64,000 nucleotides of DNA, from the NCBI RefSeq assembly GCF_003207795.1, contig NZ_NIRT01000012.1:1-64000 (forward strand), read 5' to 3'. The stretch comes from Komagataeibacter nataicola. GTDB taxonomy: Bacteria > Pseudomonadota > Alphaproteobacteria > Acetobacterales > Acetobacteraceae. Below, in pieces: positions 26,863 through 35,358 of this stretch. The translations under genes were made by a program, and so were the position numbers. The notes under the pieces are model-generated. The model did not search any database, was not told the DNA's origin, and saw nothing but the letters and a program-made list of their open reading frames with translations. Every line of letters begins with the position of its first letter. The stretch's first letter is position 1.

Positions 26863-26904
26863 AAGAGAATTTATGCATAGACTGGGTAATGCGTAAATTC
26901 TCTT
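26863..26904 (+). promoter_or_regulatory. 11-bp inverted repeat enclosing the mbfA start codon
   Basis: AAGAGAATTTA (26863-26873) is perfectly complementary to TAAATTCTCTT (26894-26904). The 20-base loop between them contains the ATG at 26889-26891 and the weak ribosome site region. In mRNA this would place the start codon in the loop of a hairpin whose right arm is codons 2-6. It could be a second protein-binding dyad or an RNA control element. Confidence 0.55.
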
Positions 26905-27845
26905 CCCTGTCCGATCAGGAAATCCTCGCGCTTGCCATCTCCAACGAGGAGGAAGACGGGCGTATCTACTCCGATTTTGCCTACACCCTGCGCGAGAAAT
27001 ATCCCGACACGTCCAAGATCTTTACCGATATGTCGATGGAGGAGGATGAGCACCGCCGCGACCTGATCGACCTGTATGTCAGCCGTTTCGGGCCGCATAT
27101 TCCGCTGATCCGCAGGACTGATATTGCCGATTTCATGGTGCGCAAGCCCGCGTGGCAGGTGCAGACGCAGGGCATCGAGGCCGTGCGCGCCCATGCCCGG
27201 CAGATGGAAATGGATGCGGCGCGATTCTACCGTCAGGCCGCCCTGCGCACCACCGATGCCACGACCCGCCGGCTGCTTGGTGACCTCGCCCATGCCGAGG
27301 ACCAGCACGAGCAGGCCGCCAACGCCATTACCCTCGACCGCCTGCCCACCAGCAAGCGCGAAAGCGAGGATGAGGATGCGCGCCGCCGTTTCGTGCTCCA
27401 GATCATCCAGCCCGGCCTTGTGGGGCTGATGGATGGTTCGGTCTCGACCCTCGCGCCGGTCTTTGCCGCAGCCTTTGCCACGCATCAGCCATGGAACGCC
27501 TTTCTTGTCGGCATGGCGGCATCGGTGGGGGCGGGGATTTCCATGGGCTTTGCTGAGGCCCTGTCCGATGATGGCAAACTTTCGGGGCGGGGCGCGCCAC
27601 TGCTGCGCGGGCTGGTGTGCGGGCTCATGACCACGGCGGGCGGCATCGGGCATACCCTGCCGTTCCTGATCGATGATTTTTCGGCGGCCATGATTGCCGC
27701 CATCATCGTGGTGGTGATCGAACTGTTCGTCATCTCATGGATACGCTGGCGCTATCAGGACACGCCGTTTGGCTCGGCCATTGTGCAGATTGTCATTGGC
27801 GGGCTGCTGGTGTTCGTGGCCGGTGTGCTGATTGGCAGCTCGTAG
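26889..27845 (+). CDS. mbfA: Membrane-bound ferritin / iron exporter MbfA
   Basis: A 318-residue fusion of an erythrin/rubrerythrin-like ferritin domain and a VIT1-type transporter. The diiron-type helices carry [37 protein letters not shown] and [13 protein letters not shown]. The membrane half starts at about residue 163 with [19 protein letters not shown] and holds about five helices. In Bradyrhizobium and Agrobacterium MbfA exports iron from the cell and is controlled by the Irr regulator. It stands as a single gene with AT-rich control DNA in front. Confidence 0.92.
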   Translation: MRKFSSLSDQEILALAISNEEEDGRIYSDFAYTLREKYPDTSKIFTDMSMEEDEHRRDLIDLYVSRFGPHIPLIRRTDIADFMVRKPAWQVQTQGIEAVRAHARQMEMDAARFYRQAALRTTDATTRRLLGDLAHAEDQHEQAANAITLDRLPTSKRESEDEDARRRFVLQIIQPGLVGLMDGSVSTLAPVFAAAFATHQPWNAFLVGMAASVGAGISMGFAEALSDDGKLSGRGAPLLRGLVCGLMTTAGGIGHTLPFLIDDFSAAMIAAIIVVVIELFVISWIRWRYQDTPFGSAIVQIVIGGLLVFVAGVLIGSS

Positions 27846-27931
27846 GGGCACGCGCCGGAGGGCTGGCTTGATATTGCGGGGCTGATGGGGCACGACTGTG
27901 CACAGAGTATCTGCACGGATTGCGCCGCATC

Positions 27932-28573
27932 ATGAAATTTCTTCCTGTCATTGCCGCCTGTGGCGTTGCCTGCCTGCTTGGCGCTGCCCCCCTTGCGCCT
28001 GTTGCCCGTGCACAGGAGCAGATGGCCGTGGGCGCTTCGGACCAGGACCATGCGCTGCTCGAGCGGGTCGAGCACCACCTTGATGCGATCAGCCTGCTCA
28101 AGGCGCGTTTCCGCCAGACCGCGCCAGATGGCAAGGTCAGCACCGGCACGGCGTGGATTGACCGCACGAATCGCCGCATGCGCTTCCAGTATGACCCGCC
28201 CAGCCCGCTGCTGCTCGTGGCCAATCATGACCAGGTGGTGTTCAACGACAGCCAGCTTGACCAGACCACCACCATGCCGATGGAAAAGACCCCGCTCGGC
28301 CTGCTGCTGCGCCCGCATCTGCAACTCTCGGGTGATGTAACGGTTACTGGCCTGTCGCATGATGGCAATGCGCTCGACATTACCGTGGTGCGCACCGATA
28401 CGCCGGGCGATGGCAGCATGACCCTGCTGTTCCATGACAGCCCGCTGCTGCTGCGTGGCTGGATCATTCAGGATGCCCAGCAGGAAACCACCCGTGTTGA
28501 CCTGCTCGATGCCACCACCGGCGGCCCCATGCCAGCGGATTCGCTGTTCAATACCGATATCGGGGCGCAGTAA
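27932..28573 (+). CDS. lolA: LolA-family outer membrane lipoprotein carrier
   Basis: A periplasmic protein of about 213 residues with a signal peptide (FLPVIAACGVACLLGAAPLA, cut after VARAQ or nearby). The region HLDAISLLKARFRQTAPDGKVSTGTAWIDR and the RRMRFQYDPPSPLLLVAN segment are the LolA pattern of a half-barrel that ferries lipoproteins from LolCDE to LolB. The ATG at 27932 directly begins the signal peptide; a TTG four codons earlier is an alternative. In alphaproteobacteria LolA may act without LolB. Confidence 0.88.
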   Translation: MKFLPVIAACGVACLLGAAPLAPVARAQEQMAVGASDQDHALLERVEHHLDAISLLKARFRQTAPDGKVSTGTAWIDRTNRRMRFQYDPPSPLLLVANHDQVVFNDSQLDQTTTMPMEKTPLGLLLRPHLQLSGDVTVTGLSHDGNALDITVVRTDTPGDGSMTLLFHDSPLLLRGWIIQDAQQETTRVDLLDATTGGPMPADSLFNTDIGAQ

Positions 28574-28609
28574 CGGCCTGCCTGCCGCTACAGATGCTGC
28601 CCTGAAGGT

Positions 28610-29602
28610 CTATTTCCTGTCCCGCGCCAGTTCCAGCGCGCGGGCATAGACCGTGCGGCGGGGCAGGCTGGTAATGCCGGCCACAAGCGCTGCCGCATCC
28701 TTTACCGAGAGCGTGCGCAGGGCCTCGTGCAACTGGGTGTCGAGATCGGTTGCCGTGCTGTCTTCCTGCAGGGGTGGGCCGAGCACCACGGTAATTTCGC
28801 CTCGTGCCGGGTGCTCACTGTAATGGGCGGCAAGTTCCGCCACCGTGCCACGGCGCACTTCCTCAAACCGCTTGGTCAGTTCGCGGGCCACGGCGGCAGG
28901 CCGCGCGCCGCCCATGACATCAGCCAGGGTGGCCAGCATTTCCGCCAGGCGGTGCGGGGCTTCGTGCCAGATCAGGGTGGCGGACAGGCCCGCGCATTCG
29001 GCAGCGTGCAGTTGTGCCAGCACCTCGCGCCGTGCCGCCTCGCGCGGAGGCAGAAAACCCGAGAACATGAACGGGTGCGGTGGCAGGCCCGACAGCGTCA
29101 GCGCCATGACCGCAGCATTCGGCCCCGGCACTGCCGTAACGTGGCCGCCCGCCGCAACAACCGCGCGCACCAGCCGGTAGCCGGGGTCCGACATCAGCGG
29201 CGTGCCCGCATCCGAAATCACGGCAATGCGTTGCCCTGTGGCAAGGGCCTCGAGCAGGGCAGGGATCTGCCGGTCCTCGTTATGGTCATGCAGGGGGCGG
29301 GTTCGGGTGCGGATGCCGTATTCACGCAGTAGCCGCGCACTGGTGCGCGTGTCCTCGCACAGGATCAGGTCGCACGCCTCCAGCGTCTCGACCGCGCGGC
29401 GGCTCATGTCGCCGAGGTTGCCTATCGGGGTGGAAACAAGCACAACTTCTCCACCCTGATGCACAACCGGAACGGTTTCATCGGCGTTCCCGGCATGACG
29501 GGTAGCGGATTCTCCGCTATGAACACTGTCACGGTTTATATCCGCCGGATGTTCCGGGGCATGTTGAGATTTTGAAGGCGAGGAAGATGAGGCGTCAGAC
29601 AT
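28610..29602 (-). CDS. rsmI: 16S rRNA (cytidine1402-2'-O)-methyltransferase
   Basis: A tetrapyrrole-methylase-fold enzyme that 2'-O-methylates C1402 of 16S rRNA. LVSTPIGNLGDMSRRAVETL, ILCEDTRTSARLL and VISDAGTPLMSDPGYRLV are clear RsmI motifs. The start is uncertain: the ATG at 29602 gives a 50-residue polar extension and a 16-bp head-to-head overlap with the LppC-like gene; a GTG just before LVSTPIG has GGTGGAGAA in front. In many alphaproteobacteria rsmI and the lppC-like gene are divergent neighbours, as here. Confidence 0.93.
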   Translation of the reverse strand: MSDASSSSPSKSQHAPEHPADINRDSVHSGESATRHAGNADETVPVVHQGGEVVLVSTPIGNLGDMSRRAVETLEACDLILCEDTRTSARLLREYGIRTRTRPLHDHNEDRQIPALLEALATGQRIAVISDAGTPLMSDPGYRLVRAVVAAGGHVTAVPGPNAAVMALTLSGLPPHPFMFSGFLPPREAARREVLAQLHAAECAGLSATLIWHEAPHRLAEMLATLADVMGGARPAAVARELTKRFEEVRRGTVAELAAHYSEHPARGEITVVLGPPLQEDSTATDLDTQLHEALRTLSVKDAAALVAGITSLPRRTVYARALELARDRK

Positions 29603-30954
29603 TCGGAACCCAGCTGCAAGGACAGGATGCTGATACTGCCTCTGCGCGCCCTGCATGCAAGCGCTTATTGCTCGCGGGGCTGGCGCTGTCAGTGCTGACC
29701 GCGTGTGCCAGCGGTGGGGGCGGAGGCCATCATGCGCCCCATGCCGGGCGTAACGTGGGCGTGCTGCTGCCGCTGAGCGGGGCGAACGCCCGGCTGGGCC
29801 AGGAAATGCTGACCGCCACGCGCATGGCCATGAACACGCCCACGGCCCCGCCGCTTGATGTGCATGATACAGCCGCCCCCGGCAGTAATGCCGCGACCGC
29901 CGCGCAGGCGGCGATCAAGGCGGGCGATGGGCTGATCCTCGGCCCGCTCACCATGGATGAGACCGTGCAGGCAGCGCCTGTTACCACTGCGGCCGGGGTG
30001 CCCGTTCTGGCCTTTACCAGCGATATGTCGGTAGCCCGGCCCGGTGTCTGGACCCTTGGCATTGCGCCCGAGCAGCAGGTGCGCCGCATGGTGCTGGCCG
30101 CCCGCCAGCAGGGGCGGCAGCATTTCGCGGCTTTCCTGCCCGATAACCGGCTGGGTCATGCGCTTGGGCAGGCGTTGCAGCAGGTATGTGAGGAAAATGG
30201 CCTGCAATCGCCGCAGATCATGTTCCATGACAGCACGCAGGAGGCGATTACCACCAGCCTCAAAACCCTGTCAGCCTATGACAGTCGCGCCGCCGCCGTG
30301 CCGCAGCCCGACCCCGAGGCCCAGCCGCCGGTGGCCTCCACGCCCGGGGCCGTACCCGATTCCGCCGCTATGGACCCGGCTAACCCCGATGGCGCGCCGC
30401 AGGCCCCCACGCCAGCGCCAGAAACCGCCACGGCGCCTGCCGCAACGCCAGATTTTCCCGCCCCGCCGTTTGATGCCCTGCTTCTGGGCGATACCGGGCT
30501 GCAACTGGGCATGATTATCAATGCGCTGGCCCAGGCGCATGTGGACAATACGCATGTGCAGATCATGGGGCCGGGGCTGTGGGGGGCATTCGCCAACAAG
30601 CTCGGTGCGCTGCAGGGCGCGTGGTATGCCGCACCCGATCCGGCAACGCGGCAGACCTTCGTGCAGCAGTTCATGGCCAGCTATCACCATATGCCAACCC
30701 CTCTGGCCGACCTGACCTATGATGCGGCGGCCCTGGTGAAAGCACTGGATCAGAACCGCCCCGCCGGCAGTGCCAATGGCTACTCCGTGCAGGCGCTGAC
30801 CCGCCCCGATGGGTTTGGCGGGGTAGATGGCGCATTCGGTTTTCTGGATAATGGCAAGACACGGCGCGATCTGGCCGTGTTCCAGATCCTGCCAGCCGGT
30901 GGCGGCAAGATCGTCATTCCCCCTGCGGGCAGGCTGCGGCGCAGCGCCAACTAG
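29587..30954 (+). CDS. Penicillin-binding protein activator, LppC/LpoA-like lipoprotein
   Basis: A lipoprotein of about 455 residues (lipobox LTAC near residue 43, after LLLAGLALSV) with a type 1 periplasmic-binding fold: NVGVLLPLSGANARLGQEML, LILGPLTMDETVQA and VPVLAFTSD are typical. In E. coli LpoA activates the peptidoglycan synthase PBP1A; the alphaproteobacterial relatives are less studied. A Pro/Ala-rich stretch of about 60 residues interrupts the fold around residues 240-300. ATG 29587 has GAGGAAG immediately upstream. It diverges from rsmI. Confidence 0.82.
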   Translation: MRRQTFGTQLQGQDADTASARPACKRLLLAGLALSVLTACASGGGGGHHAPHAGRNVGVLLPLSGANARLGQEMLTATRMAMNTPTAPPLDVHDTAAPGSNAATAAQAAIKAGDGLILGPLTMDETVQAAPVTTAAGVPVLAFTSDMSVARPGVWTLGIAPEQQVRRMVLAARQQGRQHFAAFLPDNRLGHALGQALQQVCEENGLQSPQIMFHDSTQEAITTSLKTLSAYDSRAAAVPQPDPEAQPPVASTPGAVPDSAAMDPANPDGAPQAPTPAPETATAPAATPDFPAPPFDALLLGDTGLQLGMIINALAQAHVDNTHVQIMGPGLWGAFANKLGALQGAWYAAPDPATRQTFVQQFMASYHHMPTPLADLTYDAAALVKALDQNRPAGSANGYSVQALTRPDGFGGVDGAFGFLDNGKTRRDLAVFQILPAGGGKIVIPPAGRLRRSAN

Positions 30955-30995
30955 GGGGCAACGGAGTAGGGTGTTCTAACCGTCGCTGGCCTTTT

Positions 30996-31346
30996 TCAGG
31001 CGGCGACGGTGGCCCCATGCGCCAGCACCGGGCGGATGGCGTGAAGGGCGGCTTCAAAGCTGCTGTAGGTGGCAAGCTGGCGGTCGCGGATCTGGTCAAC
31101 AAGCACCCAGCCCATGCCTTCGGGGCGGACCATGTAGGCCGGCCGGGCATTTTCGCGCACCCAGACCAGCACATGTTCGATATCGGGCTCGTTTTCATCG
31201 TTGTGATCGGTGATATCCGCATCACACAGGCCCATGCACGCACCGGCTTCAAGCCAGCGCATCAGGTATTCGCGGTGGCGGGGCAGGAAGCCCTGCCGCA
31301 GGGAAACAACATTGGTGGCGGAAGCCTGCTGATTCATCATGTGCAT
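30996..31346 (-). CDS. Hypothetical protein, 116 residues
   Basis: I do not recognise this family. The likely product starts at the ATG at 31346, preceded by AGAGGG; ATGs at 31340 and 31337 are alternatives. It is soluble, with no signal or membrane segment, acidic in the middle (DADITDHNDENEPDIEH) and has two Cys in GACMGLCDAD. The C-terminal half, with VLVWVRENARPAYMVRPEG and a helical end, looks like a small alpha/beta domain. It converges on the LppC-like gene and sits upstream of the lipid A acyltransferase on the same strand. Confidence 0.65.
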   Translation of the reverse strand: MHMMNQQASATNVVSLRQGFLPRHREYLMRWLEAGACMGLCDADITDHNDENEPDIEHVLVWVRENARPAYMVRPEGMGWVLVDQIRDRQLATYSSFEAALHAIRPVLAHGATVAA

Positions 31347-31500
31347 TCCGTTGGCCCTCTGACTGTCTTGGCGTGACAAGATAGGAACAACGCTATTCCT
31401 GCATGGCAGCTTTGCCAAACTGAATTTCAGGCAGAAAGCCGCACAAACAGGCAGAAACGACACCCTGTGGCAAAAAAGCAATATTTTGTAGCATACATGA

Positions 31501-32418
31501 CTATTTTTTAGTCTCTTTAGTGGGCATATGCCTATTCCATCGGCGATGAATCCAGAGCCAACTGCCCGGTTGCTGCCGTATTGTGCCTTCAATCCAGTCA
31601 TTCACCTGCTGTGTCAGTGTCATCTGGTCCGCCGCGCGGTCGCCGCTATCGGGCAGGTCGATGGGAGGGTGAACATGCATGCGTAGCCGCGCCGGGCCCA
31701 GGCGCTCGATATAGCCGGGTATGACGGGGCAGCGCAGCTTGAGCGCCATGGCGCCCGCCGTCATGGCGGGGTGGCCGAAAAAGCGGGCGGCGACTCCATC
31801 ATTCATCTTCTGGTCCACAAGCATGCCCAGATGGCCGCCTCTCAGTATGTGGGCCAGCGCGCCGCGCGCGCCGCGCGCGCCCTTGGCAAACAGGGGCACG
31901 GGCTCCCCCATCGCGTCATCGCGCAGATCGCACAGGATGCGATCGACAAGCGGGTTGTTGGGCGCGCGGTAAAACGAGGAGAATGGCAGCCCGTACCGCG
32001 CCACGGCGGGGGGCAGCATCTCCCAGTTGCCGATATGGCCGGATACGAAAATGGTCGGCCCGCCTCTTGCCGCCTGCGCGATGAGGTGTTCCCCGCCTAC
32101 CACGTCCCAGCCGGGGCTGCCGTCAGCCGGGTTGCGGGGCAGGGTGGCAAGGTGCGGGAGTTCGCCAGCATTGCGGCCGATATTGTCCCACATGGCGCGA
32201 ATGATGGTGCTGCGCATTCCGCCATCAAGTTCAGGCATGGCCAGACGCAGGTTGGCATCAGCTATTTTCGATACGGGCAGGCGCGGCCCCACCGTGCGGC
32301 ACAGCCAACCGCCAAGGTTGGAGGCCCGCACCGGGCCAATACGGCGGAAGATGGCTACAAGCCCGCGCAAAAGGGCGGCTTCAAGGCGCATCTGCCGCGT
32401 GGGCTGTCCTGCTTTCAT
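31501..32418 (-). CDS. Lysophospholipid/lipid A acyltransferase, LpxL/HtrB family
   Basis: A late acyltransferase of about 305 residues that adds a secondary acyl chain to lipid A at the inner membrane. The HX4D/E motif is seen in SGHIGNWEML, with FSSFYRAPNNPLVDRIL, LVDQKMNDGVAARFFG and WLWIHRRWN also typical. The ATG at 32418 overlaps the lpxK stop as ATGA; one at 32439 is also possible. It is the last gene of waaA-lpxK-lpxL-like. A 9-base GC repeat lies in its middle. Confidence 0.87.
   Translation of the reverse strand: MKAGQPTRQMRLEAALLRGLVAIFRRIGPVRASNLGGWLCRTVGPRLPVSKIADANLRLAMPELDGGMRSTIIRAMWDNIGRNAGELPHLATLPRNPADGSPGWDVVGGEHLIAQAARGGPTIFVSGHIGNWEMLPPAVARYGLPFSSFYRAPNNPLVDRILCDLRDDAMGEPVPLFAKGARGARGALAHILRGGHLGMLVDQKMNDGVAARFFGHPAMTAGAMALKLRCPVIPGYIERLGPARLRMHVHPPIDLPDSGDRAADQMTLTQQVNDWIEGTIRQQPGSWLWIHRRWNRHMPTKETKK
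31859..31881. repeat. 9-base tandem repeat inside the acyltransferase gene
   Basis: GCGCCGCGC occurs 2.6 times in a row. It encodes Gly-Ala-Arg units (KGARGARGAL) in the acyltransferase. Slippage by one unit would keep the reading frame. Confidence 0.6.
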
Positions 32419-33401
32419 TGCTGTATCGTGCCCAGCCATAGATCCAGTATCCGTTCGGGCATGGCGGGGGTGGCCCATGCCAGTTGCAGGCCGACCGTGC
32501 GCACCTGCGCCCGCAGGGCGGCATCGAGGCGCACGGCATCCTTTTGCGTTGTAACAAGACAGGCCCCGGCCTGTACTGCAAGCCTGTGCAACCGGGCCTG
32601 TTCGGCAGCGGTATAGGCATGATGATCGGGGAAGGCGAGGCAGCGTGCGGGGTGGATGCCGCACTGCGCCAGTCCTTCAAAAAACTTTCCCGGCCGCCCG
32701 ATTCCCGCAAAGGCGATGATGGGCCGGTCAGGAGGGATGGCCTGTGTGTCGGGTTGCAGGGTTGCCGCAAAACAGGGCAGTCCATCAGGCAGGCTGGCCT
32801 TGATGCCCTGCCGGTCATGGCCCATGACCACCATACCACCGGCGCGGGCAAGTGCGGTGGCGACCGGCTCACGCAGCGGGCCTGCAGGCAGCACCCGGCC
32901 ATTGCCAAACCCGACCGCGCCATCCACCACCACCAGCGCCAGATCCTGATGCAGGGTGGGGTTCTGGAACCCGTCATCCATCAGCAGGCAGTCCGCTCCG
33001 TCAGCCAGGGCGCGGCGTGCCGATACAGCACGGTCGGTTCCGACATAACACGGCGCGATGCGTGCCAGCAGCAGGGGTTCGTCACCCACGTCGCGGGCGG
33101 TGTGGTGGTTCGGGTCAACCCGTGTGCCCATACGTGCCCGGCCGCCATATCCGCGCGAGAGGAAAGCAGGCCTGCGCCCCCGGCTTAGGGCGCGCTGGGC
33201 CATATCCATTACCAGTGGCGTCTTGCCCGCGCCTCCCACGCCAATATTGCCGCAGCACAGCACGGGCACCGGCGCATGCCACGATGTACGGTTCAGGCGG
33301 CGTGCCGTGGCGGCAGCATAAATGTGGGCGAGGGGGGCGAGCAGGCCTGCCATCAGTCCGGCATCGGTGGCCGGTCGCCACCAGAAGGCGGGCGGCTGCA
33401 T
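32415..33401 (-). CDS. lpxK: Tetraacyldisaccharide 4'-kinase
   Basis: A membrane-associated kinase of 328 residues that phosphorylates the 4' position of the lipid A precursor. The Walker A motif is GNIGVGGAGKTP; FLSRGYGGRA, DEPLLLAR, LMDDGFQNPTLHQDL and TTQKDAVRL are conserved LpxK segments. It overlaps the waaA stop as TGATG and the acyltransferase start as ATGA, so the three genes form a tight operon for lipid A and Kdo. Confidence 0.95.
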   Translation of the reverse strand: MQPPAFWWRPATDAGLMAGLLAPLAHIYAAATARRLNRTSWHAPVPVLCCGNIGVGGAGKTPLVMDMAQRALSRGRRPAFLSRGYGGRARMGTRVDPNHHTARDVGDEPLLLARIAPCYVGTDRAVSARRALADGADCLLMDDGFQNPTLHQDLALVVVDGAVGFGNGRVLPAGPLREPVATALARAGGMVVMGHDRQGIKASLPDGLPCFAATLQPDTQAIPPDRPIIAFAGIGRPGKFFEGLAQCGIHPARCLAFPDHHAYTAAEQARLHRLAVQAGACLVTTQKDAVRLDAALRAQVRTVGLQLAWATPAMPERILDLWLGTIQQ

Positions 33402-34711
33402 CAGCGCAGGCCCAGTGCAAGCAGGGCATGGGCTATGTTCCGGGCCAGCGTAGGATCAGGCAGGGCGTGCTGCCGGGCGCATTCGCCTGCCTTGTGGCGG
33501 GCATCAGGACTCTGGAGCAGCGGGATGAGCCATTGGGCAATATCCTGCGCGGTTTCGACAAAACGCACGCTGTCCTCCATCCGGGCATAAGCCTGACGGA
33601 AATTGCCGATCCGTGGCCCGCTGGCCACAGGGCATGCGGCGCGCGCGGGTTCCAGCGGGTTATGGCCACCGCCCGCACAGCCCGGCAGGCTGTTGCCCAT
33701 CAGAACCGGTGCGCCCAAGGCGAGGAACAGCCCCATCTCGCCCAGCGTATCGCAGATCCATAGCCCATCCTGTGCCGTAGGGGCCTGCCCCAGTGCGCGG
33801 CGCGGAGGGGCAGGGCTGGTGAGCGCGGCGATGTCCGTGCCGCGTTCGGGGTGGCGGGGTATGAGAATGGTCAGGGCATCGGGCACCACCTGCCGCACAA
33901 GGGCGCTGGCGGCGATGATGGTGGCGTCCTCCCCCGGATGGGTGGAGGCCGCGACCCATACCGGGCGACCGGCCAGGCAGGTCCGCAGTTCGGCTAGCGC
34001 TGCCGGGTCATGCGGCAGGGGGGGCGCTGCATCCTTGAGGTCGGCAATCAGGTCGATCCGGGTTGCGCCGCCGTGCTGCAGGCGGGCCGCATCTTCCGCG
34101 CTGCGGGCCATGACCCATGCAAAGGTCGAGAGCATGCGGGCCAGAAGGCAGGCTGCCCTGCGCCAGCTTGCCAGCGAGCGATCGGACATGCGCCCATTGA
34201 GCAGTGCGAGCGGTACATGCCGCGCGTGGCAGGCTGCGATCAGGTTGGGCCAGAGTTCGCTTTCCACCAGTGCGCCCACATCAGGCCGCCAGTAATCGAG
34301 AAACCGCGCCCCCCAGCATGGTACATCCAGCGGCGCGAATTGCGTCATGACCCGGTCCTGTCCCGTCATGGCTGGCAGGCGGTCATGCAGGATGGCGTTT
34401 CCCGTGACTGTGCCGGTCGTGATCAGCACGTGCAACGTGGGATCAAGATCAAGCAGGTGTTGTACTACCGGCATGAGGGCAACCGTTTCGCCCACGCTGG
34501 CGGCATGCAGCCATGCCAGCAACCCCGGAGGGCGAGGTCGGCTGGCGAGGCCGCGCCGCTGGGGCAGGCTGGCCGGGGTTTCCTTGCCATGTGCCAGCCT
34601 GCGACGCAGGTTCACGCGCAGGATGGGGGCCAGCAGGGTAGACAGACCATGCCACCCCGCCCCCAGCATGGCTCCGCACAGGCGGCCCCTTATGGTGGGG
34701 CGGTGGCTCAT
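33401..34711 (-). CDS. waaA: 3-deoxy-D-manno-octulosonic acid transferase
   Basis: A GT30 enzyme (KdtA) of about 436 residues that adds Kdo from CMP-Kdo to lipid IVA. WLHAASVGETVALMPVV, LVESELWPNLIAACHARHVP, LLNGRMSDRS, ASTHPGEDATII and GGHNPLEPA are family motifs; the first Glu in GET is the catalytic base. The N-terminus has a membrane-binding hydrophobic stretch. The ATG at 34711 was chosen because MSHRPTIRG starts close to the first conserved segment. It is the first gene of the lipid A operon. Confidence 0.95.
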   Translation of the reverse strand: MSHRPTIRGRLCGAMLGAGWHGLSTLLAPILRVNLRRRLAHGKETPASLPQRRGLASRPRPPGLLAWLHAASVGETVALMPVVQHLLDLDPTLHVLITTGTVTGNAILHDRLPAMTGQDRVMTQFAPLDVPCWGARFLDYWRPDVGALVESELWPNLIAACHARHVPLALLNGRMSDRSLASWRRAACLLARMLSTFAWVMARSAEDAARLQHGGATRIDLIADLKDAAPPLPHDPAALAELRTCLAGRPVWVAASTHPGEDATIIAASALVRQVVPDALTILIPRHPERGTDIAALTSPAPPRRALGQAPTAQDGLWICDTLGEMGLFLALGAPVLMGNSLPGCAGGGHNPLEPARAACPVASGPRIGNFRQAYARMEDSVRFVETAQDIAQWLIPLLQSPDARHKAGECARQHALPDPTLARNIAHALLALGLR

Positions 34712-35123
34712 GCCTGTACTGATCGGGAAAGGGGTGCGCGCATGCCCTTGCGGTAACATGCCTTGTGATGGGGGAAAAGACGGAGCGGCGGGCGCGCCCG
34801 TTCATCGCCTTACGCAGCGTGTGCTTTCTCTCTTTTGCAGGTGCTGAGGGCTTTGATTGAGATGGTGGATCAGAAAGCTCTTTGTTGTGGTAGTGAATGT
34901 TGTGTATTTTCAATAACAACAAGTAAACACATCTTATTTTTTATTTAAATGTTATAAAACAGATGTAAATCTGCAAAAAGAATCCCAATGTGCATTAGCG
35001 GTATGGCGCGCATGCCGACCGGCGCGGCGGCTTGGGCCATTCCACCACGATCTTGCCAGCAGCGGGCTGTTTTTTTGTTGAATACCCGCCAATGGGGTTT
35101 AATAAGGCCCGCACCGGTCCGAT
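34712..35123. other. Intergenic region, AT-rich core
   Basis: This 412-bp stretch separates divergent genes and has no gene I can support. Its core at about 34865-34990 is strikingly AT-rich for this genome and holds a TATAAA box at 34953-34958 and a small hairpin CAGAT-GTAA-ATCTG (34960-34973). It probably carries the promoters of the waaA operon and of the DUF3553-moaA pair, but no -35/-10 pair stands out. Confidence 0.5.
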
Positions 35124-35345
35124 ATGCCGGTCGTGACCCCCATGCAGGAACCGCGCAGCATCATGGCCCCTCCACCTTTCCGGTCCTTTCTTGTTCCGGG
35201 ACAACTGGTCCGCCACCCCGACCATCCCGAATGGGGCGATGGCGCGGTGCAGTCGGCCATTGGCGAGCGTGTTACGGTCATGTTTCCCCATGCAGGCAAG
35301 GTGATGGTCAATGCCATGGTCGTGCAGCTGACCGTGTTGTCCTGA
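35124..35345 (+). CDS. DUF3553 domain protein
   Basis: A 73-residue protein whose core matches DUF3553: [19 protein letters not shown] followed by [15 protein letters not shown]. Similar domains are found alone or at the C-terminus of UvrD-type helicases and are presumed to be a small beta barrel. The start is not certain: ATGs at 35142 and 35163 are in frame, and none has a clear ribosome site. moaA follows after 13 bp, so the two may be co-transcribed. Confidence 0.75.
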   Translation: MPVVTPMQEPRSIMAPPPFRSFLVPGQLVRHPDHPEWGDGAVQSAIGERVTVMFPHAGKVMVNAMVVQLTVLS

Positions 35346-35358
35346 GGCTTGTGACTGC

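Noticed and set aside
26744-26888. Irr-box (iron control element) upstream of mbfA
   Set aside because: The dyads present do not match the TTTAGAA...TTCTAAA-type pattern as I remember it, so I describe them without naming the regulator.
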